Positions 41,394 to 50,754 of a stretch of DNA of 64,000 nt are shown one piece after another. Under the pieces are notes generated by a model. The model worked only from the letters and a program-made list of their open reading frames with translations, ran no database searches and had not been told where the DNA came from. A program made the position numbers and the translations under genes. Source of the DNA: Oscillospiraceae bacterium (GTDB lineage: Bacteria > Bacillota > Clostridia > Oscillospirales > Oscillospiraceae); NCBI GenBank assembly GCA_015067835.1, contig SVLS01000007.1, forward strand, positions 1 through 64,000. The letters run 5' to 3'. Each line of letters begins with the position of its first letter. Position 1 is the stretch's first letter.

Positions 41394-42302
41394 TTAGTCG
41401 TAAAGACCGGTGGACAGATACCGCTCGCCGGAGTCCGGTAAAAGGGTTACAATGGTTTTCCCAGTGTTTTCCGGCCGGTTTGCCAATTCCTGAGCGGCCC
41501 ATAATGCAGCACCGGAGGAAATACCGACCAGCAGACCTTGGGTTCTGGCAAAGGCTCTTGCCGCGGCATAGGCATCTGCTTCCGTGGCAGGAAGAATCTC
41601 GTCAAGGACACTCTGATCCAGCACCTCCGGGATGAAGCCGGCGCCCAGTCCCTGAAGCCCGTGGGAACCTTTTTTGCCGCCGGAAAGGACCGCAGAGCCG
41701 GCAGGCTCGATGCCAACAACCTGGATTTGAGGGTTTTGTTCTTTCAAATACTTTCCTACACCAGAGATAGTACCGCCCGTGCCAATGCCTGCTACAAAAA
41801 TGTCCACCTTTCCCTCTGTGTCCCTCCAAATTTCCGGACCGGTGGTCTCATAATGGGCTTTAGGATTGGAGGGGTTGGTAAACTGACCAGGAATGAAGGC
41901 GTTGCCGGCTTCCTTAGCCAGCTTTTCTGACAGGGCGATTGCCCCGGACATTCCTTCGTCGGCAGGGGAGAGAACCACCTTTGCGCCGTAGGCGGCCATC
42001 AGCTGCCGGCGTTCAATGCTCATATTCTCTGGCATCACAATGGTCATATCGTAGCCCTTTGCGGCGGCAATGGCACAAAGACCAATGCCGGTATTTCCGG
42101 AGGTGGCCTCGATGATTTTGGTTTGTTTTGTCAGCAGACCCTGTTTTTCGGCATCCTCAATCATATAAAGGGCAACCCGGTCCTTTACAGAGCCGGCGGG
42201 ATTTTTTCCTTCCACCTTGCAAAGAATGGTGCAAAAGTCATTGGGAAGCTGTACCATTGGAGTATTTCCAATCATATTTATGGCAGAAAATGAGGCGGAC
42301 AT
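41394..42302 (-). CDS. cysK: Cysteine synthase A
   Basis: A 302-aa PLP-dependent O-acetylserine sulfhydrylase. Motifs: NMIGNTPMVQL, the PLP lysine in EGKNPAGSVKDRVALYMI (about residue 40), IEATSGNTGIGL, GIGTGGTISGVGKYL, and the C-terminal SGAALWAA and VTLLPDSGERYLSTGLYD. Divergent from cysE, with 102 bp between start codons. The pair makes cysteine from serine, acetyl-CoA and sulfide. Normal length. Confidence 0.96.
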   Translation of the reverse strand: MSASFSAINMIGNTPMVQLPNDFCTILCKVEGKNPAGSVKDRVALYMIEDAEKQGLLTKQTKIIEATSGNTGIGLCAIAAAKGYDMTIVMPENMSIERRQLMAAYGAKVVLSPADEGMSGAIALSEKLAKEAGNAFIPGQFTNPSNPKAHYETTGPEIWRDTEGKVDIFVAGIGTGGTISGVGKYLKEQNPQIQVVGIEPAGSAVLSGGKKGSHGLQGLGAGFIPEVLDQSVLDEILPATEADAYAAARAFARTQGLLVGISSGAALWAAQELANRPENTGKTIVTLLPDSGERYLSTGLYD

Positions 42303-42404
42303 AAAAAAACTCCTTTCCTTGTGGGAATATTTGTGCTATACTGGTTCATATCATAGAAGGTTGCTGGACTTCCGGCAACCAAAACGGACAAAGGGGAGAT
42401 GGCG

Positions 42405-43220
42405 ATGCAACAGTTGACAGATGCAATTTGGGAAGACTATTGCAAACAGCGGCAGATGGATACCATTCAATGGGAAGGTTTTCCTGATCGTGCCACAGTG
42501 AAGAACATTCTGGCACAGCTGCACCGGATTGTATTCTTCCGCGGTACGGAGATTCAGTTGGAGCAATCTGTGGCGCAGGTATGGGCAGATTTGAAAAGCC
42601 AGCTGCGCAAGGTGTGTCCCAAGGAGCAGGCAGACGAGCTCTGCCGCGCATTTTTAGGCCGCATTCCGGCGGTGCGTGCCTTGGTGGAGACGGATTTGCA
42701 AGCCGCTTACGACGGCGACCCGGCCGCCACGGGTTATGATGAAATCGTGCTGGCTTATCCCGGCATTTATGCCATTACCATCTATCGCCTGGCACACGAG
42801 CTGTACCGGCTGGGTGTGCCCCTGATTCCCCGTATGATGACGGAAATGGCCCACGGCACAACAGGAATCGATATTCACCCCGGCGCAACCATCGGGTCAC
42901 ACTTCTTCATTGACCACGGTACAGGCATTGTCATCGGTCAGACAACGATTATCGGCAACAATGTAAAGCTGTATCAGGGGGTTACTCTGGGCGGTCTTTC
43001 CACCCGGGGCGGTCAAAGCCTGTCCGGTGCTAAGCGGCATCCCACCATCGAGGATCGGGTAACCATTTATGCAGGTGCTACCATTTTGGGCGGCGAAACA
43101 GTCATTGGAAGCGGAAGCGTGATTGGCGCCAATGCCTTCGTGACCCGTTCCATTCCGGCCAACACCACAGTCATTATGAAATCTCCTGAGTTGCTGCTTC
43201 GCAGCCGGGAGGAGCTGTAA
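42405..43220 (+). CDS. cysE: Serine O-acetyltransferase
   Basis: A 271-aa enzyme making O-acetylserine from serine and acetyl-CoA. A helical N-terminal domain (1-150) is followed by left-handed beta-helix hexapeptide repeats: [42 protein letters not shown], and [19 protein letters not shown]. Active-site His in DIHPGA and DHGTG. ATG 42405 is chosen because AAGGGGAG at 42391-42398 is 6 nt upstream; ATG 42399 touches it. Divergent from cysK. No T-box or other riboswitch motif is visible upstream. Confidence 0.95.
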   Translation: MQQLTDAIWEDYCKQRQMDTIQWEGFPDRATVKNILAQLHRIVFFRGTEIQLEQSVAQVWADLKSQLRKVCPKEQADELCRAFLGRIPAVRALVETDLQAAYDGDPAATGYDEIVLAYPGIYAITIYRLAHELYRLGVPLIPRMMTEMAHGTTGIDIHPGATIGSHFFIDHGTGIVIGQTTIIGNNVKLYQGVTLGGLSTRGGQSLSGAKRHPTIEDRVTIYAGATILGGETVIGSGSVIGANAFVTRSIPANTTVIMKSPELLLRSREEL

Positions 43221-43253
43221 TCGATTATAGCAAGGAAGCGAAATGATGTCAAG

Positions 43254-43288
43254 AAAGGCCACCGCTGGTGCGGTGGCCTTTCTGTTTA
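43254..43288. terminator. Terminator, cysE / tex
   Basis: AAAGGCCACCGC pairs with GCGGTGGCCTTT around TGGT, between convergent genes. The A-rich left flank gives a T-run on the minus strand. Confidence 0.82.
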
Positions 43289-45415
43289 TTTCTTGACTTG
43301 CTTCATGCTTAGGCTGATGCGGTGACGTTCCTGGTCAACGCTGAGAACCACCACTTTGACCACATCGCCTACCTTCAGCACCTCACTGGGGTGCTTCAGA
43401 CGGCGGTTACACACCTCGGAAATATGCACCAAACCATCCTGATGCACGCCAATATCCACGAAAACGCCAAAGTCAATGACGTTGCGAACTGTACCGGACA
43501 ATTCCATACCGGGAACAAGATCCTTCATCTCCAATACATCCTTGCGCAGAATTGGCGCAGGAAGCTCGTCACGGGGGTCACGACCGGGCTTGGACAATTC
43601 CTTGGCGATGTCAATCAAGGTCGGTTCACCCACACCGCAGGCTTGCGCCGCTTTTGCTGTGCCATAAGAATCCAACCTTTCCGGCAAGGTCTGTAAATCT
43701 TCCTTGCCCAGCAGAGCCAGCAGCTCCTTTGCTGCGTCATAGGATTCGGGATGCACGCCGGTGTGATCCAGTATTTCTTTGCTCTCCGGCACGCGCAGGA
43801 AGCCGGCACATTGCTGATAGGCCTTCGGTCCCAGCTTCGGCACTTTTTTCAACTGACTGCGGTTGGAGAAGGGGCCGTTTTCTTCCCGGTATGCCACAAT
43901 GTTTTTGGAGGTAGTGCCATTCAGACCGGATACCTGCGCCAAGAGGCTGGCGGAGGCAGTGTTCACATCCACGCCAACCGCATTTACGCAGTCCTCTACA
44001 ACGCCGCCCAAAGCTGCATCCAGTTTTTTCTGGGGACAGTCGTGCTGATATTGCCCGACACCGATGGCCTTGGGGTCAATTTTTACCAGCTCTGCCAGAG
44101 GGTCCTGCAGCCGTCGCGCGATGGAAACGGCAGAGCGGAGATTGACATCGTAATCAGGGAATTCCTCTGCCGCAAGAGGGGAGGCGGAGTAAACGGATGC
44201 ACCGGCCTCATTGACAATCATATAGCTGGCATCGGGAAAGCTGTGGAGCATTTCCACGGCCATTGCTTCCGTCTCCCGGGAGGCAGTGCCGTTACCGATG
44301 GCGATGTGACGCACCTGATGCTTGCGCATCAAGCCGCTTAACAGCAAGATGGCTTCCTGCTTTTTCTTTTCACTGAAGGTGGGGTAGACCACGGCGGTAT
44401 CCAGCACCTTGCCGGTGGCATCCACCACCGCGACCTTACAGCCGTTGCGATACCCGGGGTCCAGACCCATGGTTACAAAGCCCTTTACAGGCGGCTGCAT
44501 CAGCAGGGGCTTTAGATTGAGTGCGAAGTTGTGAATAGCACCGTTGTAAGCACGCTCCGATAAATCAGAGCGGATTTCCCGCTGAATGGAGGGGAAAATC
44601 AGACGCTCATAAGCATCCTCCGCTGCATTGCGGACGAAGGCAGACACATAGGCAGTGGGCTTCAGAGCGGCTCGACAGACCAAAGCCGCACCTTCGTTAC
44701 CGGGGAGGGTCACATTGGGCTTCAAAATGCCTTCTTTTTCGCCCCGGTTGATAGCGAGAATCTGGTGATCCAGCAAACGGGAAATGGGCTGGTTGAAGTC
44801 ATAATACAGCCGATATACCGTATCTTGCGCATCGTCCTCAGCCTTGCAGGTGAGAATGCCTTTGCGCATTACCAAAAGGCGCAGGCTCTTGCGAATGTCA
44901 GCATCATCGGAGAGGTTTTCTGCAATGATGTCGGAAGCGCCTGCAAGGGCTTCTTCCACAGAGTTGACACCCTTTTCCGGGTCGATATAGCCTTCTGCCA
45001 AAACAGCGGGATCCTGCCCATCCTGGGCAAAAATTGCGTCGGCCAAAGGCTCCAGACCCTTTTCTCGGGCGATAGAGCCGCGAGTGCGCCGTTTTTGCTT
45101 GTAGGGGCGATACAAATCCTCCACCTCCGCCAAAGTGGCGGCATTGTCAATGGCTTCAGACAGCTCCTCGGTCAGCTTTCCTTGATTTTCAATGGATTTC
45201 TTTACCTCGTCCCGGCGCTCTTGCAAATTGCGCAAATAGGTCAGCCGGGTTTCCAGACTTCGCAACGTGGTATCATCCATAGTGCCGTGCATTTCTTTGC
45301 GGTAACGGGCGATGAAGGGGATGGTATTTCCTTCGTCAATCAAGGCAATGACATTTTCCACATATTGAAGCTTTTGCCCCAGCTCCTGGGACAGAATCTC
45401 AGCAATAGACAGCAT
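43286..45415 (-). CDS. tex: Tex family RNA-binding protein
   Basis: A 709-aa protein with the Tex architecture: N-terminal helices (QKLQYVENVIALIDEGNTIPFIARYRKEM), a YqgF/RNase-H-like domain (GFVTMGLDPGYRNGCKVAVVD), helix-hairpin-helix (YREENGPFSNRSQLKKVPKLG split over residues about 505-525) and a C-terminal S1 domain (GTVRNVIDFGVFVDIGVHQDG). Binds nucleic acids and influences transcription; the exact function in Firmicutes is unsettled. ATG 45415 follows AAAGGAGA; a longer open frame has no ribosome binding site. Confidence 0.95.
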   Translation of the reverse strand: MLSIAEILSQELGQKLQYVENVIALIDEGNTIPFIARYRKEMHGTMDDTTLRSLETRLTYLRNLQERRDEVKKSIENQGKLTEELSEAIDNAATLAEVEDLYRPYKQKRRTRGSIAREKGLEPLADAIFAQDGQDPAVLAEGYIDPEKGVNSVEEALAGASDIIAENLSDDADIRKSLRLLVMRKGILTCKAEDDAQDTVYRLYYDFNQPISRLLDHQILAINRGEKEGILKPNVTLPGNEGAALVCRAALKPTAYVSAFVRNAAEDAYERLIFPSIQREIRSDLSERAYNGAIHNFALNLKPLLMQPPVKGFVTMGLDPGYRNGCKVAVVDATGKVLDTAVVYPTFSEKKKQEAILLLSGLMRKHQVRHIAIGNGTASRETEAMAVEMLHSFPDASYMIVNEAGASVYSASPLAAEEFPDYDVNLRSAVSIARRLQDPLAELVKIDPKAIGVGQYQHDCPQKKLDAALGGVVEDCVNAVGVDVNTASASLLAQVSGLNGTTSKNIVAYREENGPFSNRSQLKKVPKLGPKAYQQCAGFLRVPESKEILDHTGVHPESYDAAKELLALLGKEDLQTLPERLDSYGTAKAAQACGVGEPTLIDIAKELSKPGRDPRDELPAPILRKDVLEMKDLVPGMELSGTVRNVIDFGVFVDIGVHQDGLVHISEVCNRRLKHPSEVLKVGDVVKVVVLSVDQERHRISLSMKQVKK

Positions 45416-45473
45416 AGCAATCTCCTTTTCCAAGTTTTTTTCCTATCATATCACATAAAACAAAAAATGGAAA

Positions 45474-45509
45474 GAAAAAGATGAGCCTGTTGCGTACAAC
45501 AGGCTCATC
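45474..45509 (-). terminator. ftsH terminator
   Basis: A 13-bp stem GATGAGCCTGTTG/CAACAGGCTCATC, followed on the minus strand by CTTTTTC. Confidence 0.85.
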
Positions 45510-45513
45510 GTAA

Positions 45514-47427
45514 TTATTCTTCCTGAGCTTCGGCTGCTTCTTCGGCAGGCGTTTCCGGAGTTGCTTCCGGAGTCTTTTCTTCCGGGTTGATGAAGGCCAT
45601 CAGCTCGTCGCCGGTGATGGTTTCCTTCAGCAGAAGATACTCGGAAATCTCATCCAGCAGGTGGCGGTTATCCGCCAGAATGCGGATTGCACCTTCATAA
45701 CATTCGCCCAGAATTTTCTGCACGGTGGTATCGATGGTGGCAGCGGTTGCCTGCGAGCAATCCAGCTGTGCCTGACCTTCCAAATACTGGTTGGTGACGG
45801 TGGCGGGAGCCATCAGTCCCAATTCCTCGCTCATTCCGTACAGGGCGACCATATTCCGCGCCAATGCGGTGGCACGCTGAATGTCGTTTGCCGCACCGGT
45901 GGTCATCGTACCGAACACCAGCTTTTCAGCGGCACGGCCACCCAGCAGAGAACGAAGCTGTATCAGCAATTCTTCCTTGGTGGACAGGTACTTTTCCTCT
46001 TCCGGCAGGTACAGTGTGTAGCCCAAAGCGCCGTCAGTATGGGGAACGATGGTGATTTTGGAAACGGGTACGTCATGCTTTTCCAATGCGGAAATCAAGG
46101 CGTGACCAACCTCGTGGTAAGCAACCATCCGCTTTTCGGTCTCGCCAAGGACGGTATTCTTCTTTTCTGTACCGGCAATGACAGTTTCAAAGGAAACAAG
46201 CAGGTCCTCCTGATTTACCATCTGGCGGTTATGCCGCACGGCACGAAGAGCGGCCTCGTTGACCAGATTTGCCAAATCCGCGCCTACTGCACCGGCGGTG
46301 GCCTGAGCAATCTTTTTCAAGTCCACATCGTCCGCCAGCTTAATCTTCTTGGTGTGTACCTTCAGCGTGTCCCAGCGACCCTGCAAATTGGGACGGTCCA
46401 CCACAATGCGGCGGTCAAAACGGCCGGCACGCAGAAGAGCCTTGTCCAGAATTTCCGGTCTGTTTGTGGCGGCCAGAATCACAACGCCTTTGGAAGAATC
46501 AAAGCCGTCCAGCTCACCCAAAAGCTGATTCAGGGTCTGGTCGTTGTTGCCAAAATGGGTATCACGGGTACGACCAACAGCATCAATTTCGTCAATGAAT
46601 ACGATGGACGGTGCAACCTTGGTGGCCTGCTGGAACAGATCACGCACACGGCTGGCGCCCACGCCTACAAACATTTCCTCGAAATCAGAGCCGGAAATGG
46701 AGAAGAAGGGGACACCGGCTTCGCCGGCGACAGCCTTTGCCAAAAGGGTTTTACCGGTACCGGGAGAGCCCACCAACAAAGCACCCTTCGGCATTTTCGC
46801 ACCGATGTCGGTGTATTTTTGGGGATTGTGGAGGAAGTCAATGATTTCCTGCAGAGACTCTTTGGCTTCGTCCTGACCGGCAACATCCTTGAAGGTGACA
46901 CCGGTTTCTTTCTCCATATACATCTTTGCCTTGCTGCGACCCATGCCGCCCATCATACCTTCGCCGCTCATCCGGCGGGTAATCATCCGCATGGTAAAGA
47001 ACAGAATGCCAATCATCAGAGCGTAGTAAAGAATCATCATAATGGTGGAGTTGTCCTCCACAATTTTCTGATCCACCTTGACGCCCATTGCATTTAATTC
47101 TTCCGCCAGAGCCATTTTATCGCCACCGGCAGGCAGACCGGTGTAACAGGCTTTTTGCTCTCTTTCAGGCTTGGCAGCCTCTGTTTTGGTCAAGTACACA
47201 ATGCGGTCATATTCCAGCTGAACCTCAGAAAGATTCCCGTCTTCCATTTCCTTGAGAAAATCGGAATAGGTGGTCTGGGTGTACTGACTGCTCACAATAA
47301 AATTGTACACAGTGCTGATGAGGATCACAATGGCAACTGCAATAATCAGGGTGATCCATATATTACCCTTTGGCCGTTTGCTGCCATCTTTATTGTTATT
47401 GGAATGCTTGTTAGAGTTTTGCTCCAT
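45514..47427 (-). CDS. ftsH: ATP-dependent zinc metalloprotease FtsH
   Basis: A 637-aa membrane AAA+ protease that degrades misfolded membrane and regulatory proteins. Transmembrane helices at about 24-46 and 129-148 bracket an extracytoplasmic domain. Walker A is GSPGTGKT (220-227), Walker B is [11 protein letters not shown], the pore loop lies in [16 protein letters not shown], and the zinc site is HEVGH with a distal Asp. The tail is Glu/Ala/Pro-rich. A consensus promoter lies just upstream on the minus strand. Confidence 0.97.
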   Translation of the reverse strand: MEQNSNKHSNNNKDGSKRPKGNIWITLIIAVAIVILISTVYNFIVSSQYTQTTYSDFLKEMEDGNLSEVQLEYDRIVYLTKTEAAKPEREQKACYTGLPAGGDKMALAEELNAMGVKVDQKIVEDNSTIMMILYYALMIGILFFTMRMITRRMSGEGMMGGMGRSKAKMYMEKETGVTFKDVAGQDEAKESLQEIIDFLHNPQKYTDIGAKMPKGALLVGSPGTGKTLLAKAVAGEAGVPFFSISGSDFEEMFVGVGASRVRDLFQQATKVAPSIVFIDEIDAVGRTRDTHFGNNDQTLNQLLGELDGFDSSKGVVILAATNRPEILDKALLRAGRFDRRIVVDRPNLQGRWDTLKVHTKKIKLADDVDLKKIAQATAGAVGADLANLVNEAALRAVRHNRQMVNQEDLLVSFETVIAGTEKKNTVLGETEKRMVAYHEVGHALISALEKHDVPVSKITIVPHTDGALGYTLYLPEEEKYLSTKEELLIQLRSLLGGRAAEKLVFGTMTTGAANDIQRATALARNMVALYGMSEELGLMAPATVTNQYLEGQAQLDCSQATAATIDTTVQKILGECYEGAIRILADNRHLLDEISEYLLLKETITGDELMAFINPEEKTPEATPETPAEEAAEAQEE

Positions 47428-47459
47428 TATTCTGCCTCCTTTGGGGACATATTTTTGTT

Positions 47460-47488
47460 ATTATATCATAAAAACTCCAATCCCGCAA
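47460..47488 (-). promoter_or_regulatory. ftsH promoter
   Basis: On the minus strand TTGCGG (47483-47488), 17-nt spacer, TATAAT (47460-47465). Confidence 0.7.
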
Positions 47489-47557
47489 CGAATGTTTCTG
47501 TTTTTTGCCGTAAAATTTCTGTTAACACCTCTAAAATACAGTTTTTGAAAAAATCAG

Positions 47558-47586
47558 TTGTACAAAAAGACATCATCTGTTATAAT
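47558..47586 (+). promoter_or_regulatory. rlmB promoter
   Basis: TTGTAC, 17-nt spacer, TATAAT, 35 bp before the start codon. Confidence 0.75.
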
Positions 47587-47620
47587 CTAAGATAAGAAGA
47601 ATTGTAAAGAGGGATACCTT

Positions 47621-48418
47621 ATGAACGAAAGAAAAAATGACAGACGCTTTGACAAGCGAAGAATTGAAACACCCGTAGAAGAGGTCGAGGGGCAGCTGGA
47701 GGGCAGAAATGCACTGCAGGAGGCCTTGCGCAGCGGTCGCACCATCGACAAGGTGTTTATTGCCTCCGGCGAGACGGATCGGAGCTTGCAAAAGCTGGCG
47801 GCAGAAGCCAAGGAAGCCGGTGCAGTCGTAGTGCCGGTGGACCGCCGGAAGCTGGATGCTATGAGCTTTACCAAAGCACATCAGGGTGTGATTGCCCTGG
47901 CGGCAGCCCATATCTATTATACCCTCGATGATATTCTGGAGGAAGCGGCAGAGCGGGGAGAAAATGCTTTGATCGTGATTTGTGATGAGCTGACAGATCC
48001 CCATAATTTGGGTGCTATTATGCGTTCGGCAGAATGTGCCGGCGCTCACGGCGTTATTATTCCCAAGCGCCGCAGTGTCGGCCTGACCGCCACGGTGGCA
48101 AAAGCATCCGCCGGAGCGGTGGAGTATATGAAGGTGGCGCGGGTGACCAATATCAATCAGGCCATCAGCCAGCTGAAGGAAAAGGGCGTATGGATTTTCG
48201 GAACGGCAGCAGAAGGCTCTATTCCGATGTACAAGGCGGATTTAACCGGTCCGACGGCAATCGTCATCGGCAATGAAGGAGATGGAATGAGTCCGCTGGT
48301 TCGTAAAAACTGTGATGTGACAGTCAGTATCCCGATGCGGGGGAGCATTTCTTCTCTGAATGCATCGGCGGCAGCATCGATTCTGCTATATGAGGCGGTG
48401 CGGCAGCGTATCGGATAA
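47621..48418 (+). CDS. rlmB: 23S rRNA (guanosine-2'-O-)-methyltransferase, RlmB/TrmH type
   Basis: A 265-aa SPOUT methyltransferase. The N-terminal L30e-like substrate-binding domain (EGRNALQEALRSGRTIDKVFIA) is followed by the knotted SAM-binding domain: DPHNLGAIMRSAECAGAHGVIIP, AIVIGNEGDGMS and PMRGSISSLNASAAASILLYE. Basic N-terminal tail. It modifies G2251 (E. coli numbering) of 23S rRNA if it is the RlmB orthologue; related enzymes act on other sites. Followed 16 bp later by the pseudo-ATPase gene. Confidence 0.93.
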   Translation: MNERKNDRRFDKRRIETPVEEVEGQLEGRNALQEALRSGRTIDKVFIASGETDRSLQKLAAEAKEAGAVVVPVDRRKLDAMSFTKAHQGVIALAAAHIYYTLDDILEEAAERGENALIVICDELTDPHNLGAIMRSAECAGAHGVIIPKRRSVGLTATVAKASAGAVEYMKVARVTNINQAISQLKEKGVWIFGTAAEGSIPMYKADLTGPTAIVIGNEGDGMSPLVRKNCDVTVSIPMRGSISSLNASAAASILLYEAVRQRIG

Positions 48419-48434
48419 GCAGGGGGTCAGAATT

Positions 48435-50516
48435 ATGAATCAATGGGAACAGGAAAATCCGGAACTGAATATTGAGGACATCCTGGAGGAATTTGGCACC
48501 CACGCACCGGAAGAACCGGAACAGCTGCAGCCACAGGAGCAGGAACCGGCTGAGAAGCCGGAAGAGCCGGATGAAGATGTAGTTGTCTGGGACGGAAAGC
48601 CCATCCAAAGAGAGCAAAAGCAGCCTGCGATCCCTCAGGATACGGTTCGGATTCGGGACATTACCCGGGAACTGAAAAAGCATCAGGTGAAATCTGATGA
48701 TACCATTGCGTTTACCCCAGTGGGACAAGAGGAAGAAGCACCGGCTGTGCTTATTCCACCGGAGGAGCCGAAGACGGAGCCTTATTCGGAGGAATGGGAA
48801 CCGGAATATGAGCAGCCGATAGGGGAGTATATCCCTGCTGAGCCGATTGTATACCGCCCCAAATCCAGACTGCGAGAGCTGAAAAAGCAGCTGATTGCCG
48901 GACCGGAGAAACGGTATTATGAGTTGGTAGAGCAGGGCGTTGGCAAATTACAGCTGGCGATTTTCGGATGTCTTCTGATTACCCTCGTTTCTGCCTTTAC
49001 AGCAGGACTGAACGCCATGGGCGCAGTACCGGAGCACCGGATGAAATTGCTGGTTTTCGGGCAGCTGTTTGGATTGCTGCTGTCCACCGTTTTGGGAAGC
49101 TATCAGTTGATGGAAGGAATTTCCGACCTGTTCAAGCGGCGGTTTTCCCTAAACACTCTGCTGCTTTTCAGCTTGGTTGCTTGTGTAATCGACGGCATTT
49201 TGTGCCTGCACCAGGTTCGCGTGCCGTGCTGCGCATCCTTTAGCCTGAATGTGACAATGTCCCTGTGGAGTGCATATCATAAGCGCACCACGGAACAGGG
49301 GCAGATGGACACAATGCGCAGAGCAACACGTCTGGACAGCGTGGTTTTGCAGGAGGATTGCTATGAGGAAAAGCCCGGCATCCTCCGTGGAGAGGGAGAG
49401 GTGGAGGACTTTATGGATCACTACCGCACCTCCGCCGGCCCGGACAGAGCCATCAATACTTATGCGCTGATTGCGCTGTTTGCCAGCCTGGCGGTGGGAA
49501 TTGTGGGCGGCATCCTGAACGATCCGATATCCGGCATCCGCTACTTCAGCGCAGCTCTGCTGATGGCAATGCCTGCAGCGGCCTTTATTGTGACCTCCCG
49601 GCCAATGGCTATTTTGGAAAGAAGACTCCACAAGCTGGGCGTGGTGCTTTGCGGCTGGAAAAGTGTTTCTGCGTTGAATAATTCCGTAGTGTTTCCTCTG
49701 ACGGACGAGGATTTGTTCCCCTCCGGTTCGGTGAAAATGAACGGCCTGAAGTTCTACGGCAGCCGAAATCCGGATCAGGTGGTAGCATACAGTGCGGCGG
49801 TGGTCATAGCGGATGGCGGTGGCTTGGCGCCTCTGTTCAGCCAGCTGTTGGAAAGCCGCAACGGATACCATTTTGAAGTGGAAACATTGCGCCATTATCC
49901 CAACGGCGGTATTGGCGGTGTGGTTAATGGAGAAGCAGTTCTGGTAGGAACGTTGTCCTTTATGCAGGAAATGGGTGTGGGGATACCGGATAGCACCAAT
50001 ATCACACAGGCAGTTTATGTGGCGGTTGACAGCGTTCTTAACGGCGTTTTTGCCATTACCTATAATAAGACCAAGGCTTCGGCAATGAGCCTGACAACGC
50101 TGTGCTCCTATCGTGGTGTTAAGCCGGTTCTGGTTGCAAGAGATTTTATGCTTTCTGAGGAATTCATCGCAGAGAAATTTGGCGTCAAGACCAGCCGGAT
50201 GGCATTCCCTGAACGGAAGGTGCGCAATAAACTTGCTTTCTGTAAACCCACGGAGGAAGCGGAGGTTGTGGCTTTGACGACCCAGCCGGGAGTGGTAGGA
50301 GCCGCCTTTGCTGTGACCGGTGCACGCACAGTCCATTCTACCAGTGTAGCCGGTGTTGCGGTGCAGATGATGGGCGGCATTTTGGGGCTGCTGATTATGC
50401 TGGCACTGGCGGTTGTTGGGGCAGAATACCTGCTGACACCGCAAAACCTGCTGCTATATGAGCTGGTGTGGATGATTCCCGGACTGGTTATTACAGAGTG
50501 GGCAAGATATGTGTAA
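48435..50516 (+). CDS. Membrane protein resembling a P-type ATPase without the catalytic Asp
   Basis: A 693-aa protein. Residues 1-150 are acidic, rich in Glu, Pro and Gln (disordered). Hydrophobic helices occur at about 175-260, 340-400 and the C-terminus (640-690). Between the last two pairs lies a region that follows heavy-metal P-type ATPases step by step: after two helices, LHKLGVVLCGWKSVSALNNSV then VFPLTDED where ATPases have VFDKTGTLT, so the phosphorylated Asp is Pro. Then GGIGGVVNGEAVLVGTLSFM matches the nucleotide-domain Gly motif, and an actuator/hinge-like stretch VYVAVDSVLNGVFAI follows. An inactive ATPase relative is the best description. Follows rlmB by 16 bp; start ATG 48435. 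Confidence 0.8.
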   Translation: MNQWEQENPELNIEDILEEFGTHAPEEPEQLQPQEQEPAEKPEEPDEDVVVWDGKPIQREQKQPAIPQDTVRIRDITRELKKHQVKSDDTIAFTPVGQEEEAPAVLIPPEEPKTEPYSEEWEPEYEQPIGEYIPAEPIVYRPKSRLRELKKQLIAGPEKRYYELVEQGVGKLQLAIFGCLLITLVSAFTAGLNAMGAVPEHRMKLLVFGQLFGLLLSTVLGSYQLMEGISDLFKRRFSLNTLLLFSLVACVIDGILCLHQVRVPCCASFSLNVTMSLWSAYHKRTTEQGQMDTMRRATRLDSVVLQEDCYEEKPGILRGEGEVEDFMDHYRTSAGPDRAINTYALIALFASLAVGIVGGILNDPISGIRYFSAALLMAMPAAAFIVTSRPMAILERRLHKLGVVLCGWKSVSALNNSVVFPLTDEDLFPSGSVKMNGLKFYGSRNPDQVVAYSAAVVIADGGGLAPLFSQLLESRNGYHFEVETLRHYPNGGIGGVVNGEAVLVGTLSFMQEMGVGIPDSTNITQAVYVAVDSVLNGVFAITYNKTKASAMSLTTLCSYRGVKPVLVARDFMLSEEFIAEKFGVKTSRMAFPERKVRNKLAFCKPTEEAEVVALTTQPGVVGAAFAVTGARTVHSTSVAGVAVQMMGGILGLLIMLALAVVGAEYLLTPQNLLLYELVWMIPGLVITEWARYV

Positions 50517-50520
50517 AGAT

Positions 50521-50555
50521 AACCCGATCGCAGTTCGCGGTCGGGTTCTTTGTTT
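50521..50555 (+). terminator. Terminator of the pseudo-ATPase gene
   Basis: AACCCGATCGC pairs with CGCGGTCGGGTT around a short loop, followed by CTTTGTTT. Confidence 0.8.
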
Positions 50556-50654
50556 ACCCTGCTGTTTCAGAAGGCGGTTTTTTGTATGTTTTGCACAGAA
50601 GAACAAATGTCTATTGTTATATTTGCCGATTTTGCAATTTGACGAAAAAATTCA

Positions 50655-50683
50655 TTGAAAACGACGTCACTTTCGTGTATAAT
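50655..50683 (+). promoter_or_regulatory. Promoter of the EF-G paralogue
   Basis: TTGAAA, 17-nt spacer, TATAAT. The 65-nt leader holds two small perfect hairpins, GGTGC/GCACC (50694 onward) and AAAGGGT/ACCCTTT (about 50718). Confidence 0.75.
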
Positions 50684-50754
50684 GATTTCAATGGTGCATT
50701 GCACCGATGTAAGCAATGAAAGGGTGAACCCTTTCGAAAGGAGTTATAATTAAT

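Noticed and set aside
42303-42404. T-box or SAM riboswitch before cysE
   Set aside because: The gap is only about 100 bp and lacks the T-box sequence and terminator pair. Only a small GGTTGC/GCAACC hairpin is visible.
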